Assembly: GCF_048771995.1 (NCBI RefSeq)
Contig: NC_133034.1
Span: 5,033,001-5,097,000, forward strand
Direction of reading: 5' to 3'
Origin: Taeniopygia guttata
Lineage: Eukaryota > Chordata > Aves > Passeriformes > Estrildidae
Length of the DNA: 64,000 nt
The translations under genes and the position numbers were made by a program. Positions within the stretch are counted from its first letter, which is position 1, and each line of letters starts with the position of its first letter. The notes under the pieces were generated by a model. The model did not search any database and was not told where the DNA came from. It saw only the letters and a program-made list of their open reading frames with translations. Shown one piece after another: positions 60,700 to 64,000 of the stretch.

Positions 60700-63600
60700 T
60701 GGGCACAGACCCCCCTCCATGCCCAGCCGCTGCCCCTTAAAACACAGGCCTGCATGAGGAAAATAAAAAAGAGTGAAGGAGAAAAAAAAAAAACTCGGTC
60801 ATTTCCTTTTTTCCCCCTGTTTTTTTGGTTCCCCCCCCCCTTTTTATTTTTTTGCTTTTTTTTTTTTTTTCAGGTGCTAAAAATATTATCAGGAAATTCT
60901 TTTCAGGAATGCCGTGTTTTAGGTTACGCTCCAGGCTCAAGGGCTTCTTTGTCTTTACTGGAGGAAAAAAAAAAAAACAAAGCAAAACAAACACACCCAC
61001 CCTACATTTATTATCGGGAAATGGTTTGACTGGGAGAGGCTGAGCTCCCAGGAAAGGTGAGGGCTACTCCCCACTAAAAGCACCAATGGTTCTGAATAAT
61101 TATCAATTCATGATGGATTCCCAAGATCAGCCTGACTCCTAGAATGCCAGTGCATCCACCAGTGGTCCAGGACCACATGTGCCCCCAGCAGGCAGCCCTG
61201 TCTGAGCCCTACTGCTGATCCCAGAGAGCTGACCCTATCACTTTAAAAATCTCTTGGAAGAAAATGTTAAAGGAAAAGGAGAAAAAAAAAAAAAAAGAGA
61301 GAGAGAGAAATCCAAAATAAATAAGCAGCCACATCCGGATTTCTCCCCTAGGACGCTAATAAAGGTTTTATGGGTTTGATATGAATTACCCTCCCTGGCC
61401 ATTCATCGCTGATTTTCTGGAAGGCATTAGGCTGCACAGCCTGGCTGAGGTGGGATGCAGAGAGGGCACTGCCAACCTCCCCCACAGCCAGCCTGTGGCT
61501 GTGCTATGCCAGACACCCATCGCTTTAGGGGAGTGACTGCGGGACCATGTCGCCGTCACCATCTACCACCTTACACCCACCACAGTGAGCCCTGCGCTCC
61601 CAAATCCCATCTCCTGGCCCTGCCATGCCCTGCCAGGCCTGCCACAAGCTCAGCTTCCAAGGAACACAGGGATATTGTGGCAGAACCCGCCCCTCCTCCA
61701 GGACCAGCCCCACAGGGCCATCCTGGGCTTCTCCTGGTAGGTTTTACCTCGAGAGAGGGGAAGGGCAGCCATCCCAAGAGTGAGGGGAGGATTTTCTTCC
61801 AGGCAGGCTTTGCACAGGAAAGCATCACCACATTCCCCCCATGTTGTCCAGCCCAGCTCCCCGGGATGTTAAATTGGAAGCAGTAAATGGAGCGGGGAGA
61901 ACAGCTGTGGGCCCCAGCTGCAGACATTTCCTCTGGGCCTGGAGCTGGAGCCAGTGCAAAGCTGGGCTCTGTGCTGAGAGTGCTGGGGGGAGTGTGGGGG
62001 AAGCAGCCCTTTCTGCACAGCATCTGGCCAAGCTCTGTCCTCCACCACCCACTCCATCTCCAGCCACAGATGCCCCTTTCTGCCTCCACCTTTATGGTGC
62101 CCAGCCCCTTGATGGCCACCAAAACTCAGCCAGGACCTGCCCCACCCATCCCAGGGGGTGGTTGTGGTGAGGCTGTGGAGGGGATGCTGCAGGTCCCGGG
62201 GGTATCCTGGACTGTCATCCCAGCTTCAGCTGGAGATGTTCCCCAGTGAAGAACCACCTCCAGGAGGGAGAGGTGGAGGCAGAGATCCTTCTGCTGACCC
62301 CAAGCCTGTCTCTACCTGGCATCACAGTTTCAGGGCTGCCCCAAATCCACAGGGAATCACCCCCTGGTTCCTCCTGGCCGCTGCTCACAGCCCCACAGTG
62401 GAGCCCACTACCTCCCACAAAAGGCAGCCCTAGAAAGCACTGGGAAAGAGCACGAAACCCTTCCCACCCCCCACCCCAGTCAGTGCTTGGGGGACGGGAC
62501 ATGTGGAAGGGGCCTGGGGAGCTGTTAATGATCCAGAGCGAATTCAGCACGGATGCTTTCAGGCAGAGGGGACTGCAGGTCAGCACATGGTTTGGATTTG
62601 GCTCTCTCCTCCCTTCCAGCTAATTGGGCCAAGCCCAGAGAGCGTTCCCTGTAGATGCCAAACATGTGTGTGGCACAAGCATCACCTCCTGTGGAGGAGA
62701 ATTAGTCCTGGAAGCTCCCACTCCAGGGTGGGAGAGGCAGCTAGGTCGACCAGGGAGGTGTGTGGGTGTTTGAGGGGAGCTGAGGTTTAAGGAAAGGGTT
62801 TGAACTCGTTATCTGGCCCAGGCTCAAAGAATGCAGCAACACAGATCACGTGCATGGATGTGGGTGGTGGGAAGGGGCTGGAGGGTAGCCAGGAGGATGG
62901 AGGTTACTGCAACACCCAGCTCCCGCTCCCCCAAACCCCCAGCAACACCTGCCTCCACCCCACAGGGCCAGGAACAGGGGGGAATCTCTTCCCCTCTCTC
63001 ATCCTGTCACCTCCTCCTGACACCCTGGACCCTTCTGAACCCCACGGCCCAGGCATCTGGTGGCCATGTGTCATCTGAGCTGTGGTGGCAGGGACATTGC
63101 TGGGTTGCGGTTGTGTCCCCTCCCTGCTACTAGGGGAGTCCCAAACGAGCAGAAGGACGTGGGCCTGGGGGGTTGCAGGTGCTGCTCCCCTGGGAAGCTC
63201 CGGGCTGTTCCCCGGGGGAGCACAGTGCCGCTGGGACACAGAAAAGGAGCTGTGGCTCTGCCAGCACTGCTGACACCAGCACGAATGGGGATGTGCAACC
63301 CTTGAGATGGACACAAATCCTATTCCCTGGGGGAAGCTCTGGCCCAAGGCTCTTTCCCCACCACTGCAGAGGCAGGTTTTGAAATGCTGAGGGTTCTTCT
63401 GGCTCTGGAGGGATGGGGATGCTATCAGGGAGTGGCCCAGCAACCCAGTAGCACCAGGGGTTACCCTGTCAGCTCAGCTGCCACCCTGTCACTCCCCACA
63501 CCGGTCCCTGGCCTCACCACACATCTCGGGGGAGGACAGGGACACAGCACTTCACCCAAGCATATCTCCAGCTCCTGGGGCAGTCCCAGTGCAGGAACAG

Positions 63601-64000
63601 TGCCAAAACCAGGACATGAAGCAGAAACCAGAGCCTGGTGAAGTCCTACCCTTGGCTGAGGCTCCTGCAGCAGGCAGCTGGGTTAATGGAAGTGAAAGCC
63701 AACCCACCACCAGTTTTAATGAAGATTTCAAGCCTTTTGTGAAGCCACATTGGCAAGTGTGGCATCACACAGGGCTGGGGCTAGCCACGGGCACCTCCAG
63801 CATTGCAGCAGAGCATCGGGAAGCAACACTGGGTTTCCCAATCCAGCTGAAATCTCCTCCAGGATGTTCTGCTGCTTTGATTATTTGACAGACCATGTTT
63901 TTTAAATTATTCTTGTATAAATATTTACGCATTTTTACAAGAACCATGCTTTGAGCAACAGGCCACGGCAGATGAAGGGCCAGAGGGGAGGGGGCTGGGC
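60700..64000. other. Upstream flank of SNED1, no gene recognised
   Basis: Contains homopolymer runs (A near 60781-60793, C near 60831-60840, T near 60856-60870) and a GA run near 61296-61308. AT-rich islands at about 61,320-61,440 and 63,700-63,955 stand out from GC-rich surroundings and could be regulatory. Open frames here look like chance in GC-rich DNA. Confidence 0.5.

Noticed and set aside
62904-63443. 179-aa minus-strand frame upstream of SNED1
   Set aside because: No recognisable domain or splice-linked partner in GC-rich flank; treated as chance.

Overview
This window is vertebrate nuclear DNA, almost certainly from a bird. It carries four spliced protein genes whose exons translate to close relatives of human PPP1R7, PASK, MTERF4 and SNED1. 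They lie in the same order and relative orientation as I recall at the end of human chromosome 2q. The bird assignment rests on several CR1 LINE fragments (the typical avian repeat), compact introns and very GC-rich first exons. I worked out exon boundaries by hand from GT/AG signals, reading phase and remembered human proteins. Each reconstructed CDS closes in frame: PPP1R7 355 aa, PASK 1129 aa (1153 with an optional exon), MTERF4 293 aa, SNED1 1444 aa.

Layout. 1-669: flank beyond the PPP1R7 3' end, no gene seen. 670-16,664 (minus): PPP1R7, ten coding exons, the leucine-rich SDS22 regulator of protein phosphatase 1. About 16,400-17,330: a CpG island shared head-to-head by PPP1R7 and PASK, with CCAAT, NRF1 and ACTAYRNNNCCCR-type motifs. 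18,464-36,090 (plus): PASK, sixteen coding exons plus one candidate optional exon, encoding a PAS-domain nutrient-sensing kinase. About 36,434-37,099: a probable solo retroviral LTR on the minus strand, close to the MTERF4 promoter. 37,314-38,500 (plus): MTERF4, three exons with two introns of only 79 and 80 nt, a mitochondrial ribosome-assembly factor. 38,555-60,310 (minus): SNED1, thirty-two coding exons, an extracellular-matrix protein with NIDO, EGF, sushi and FN3 modules, convergent with MTERF4. 60,311-64,000: SNED1 CpG promoter and upstream flank.

The four genes are not a functional operon; they are neighbours kept together by synteny. PPP1R7 and PASK share a promoter island, and MTERF4 and SNED1 end about 60 bp apart. 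Base composition changes sharply at about 37.1 kb, from AT-rich PPP1R7/PASK introns to GC-rich MTERF4/SNED1.

The best leads are these: (i) SNED1 has QGD where human SNED1 has the integrin-binding RGD, and VDV where human has LDV; (ii) SNED1 has one more EGF-coding exon than the human protein as I remember it; (iii) there are two separate exact 30-bp dispersed duplications, one of them a copy of PASK coding exon sequence inside a PASK intron; (iv) a candidate optional PASK exon restores frame only if a downstream acceptor 4 nt away is used; (v) the PASK C-terminal tail is short. I found no sign of a wholly new biological system.
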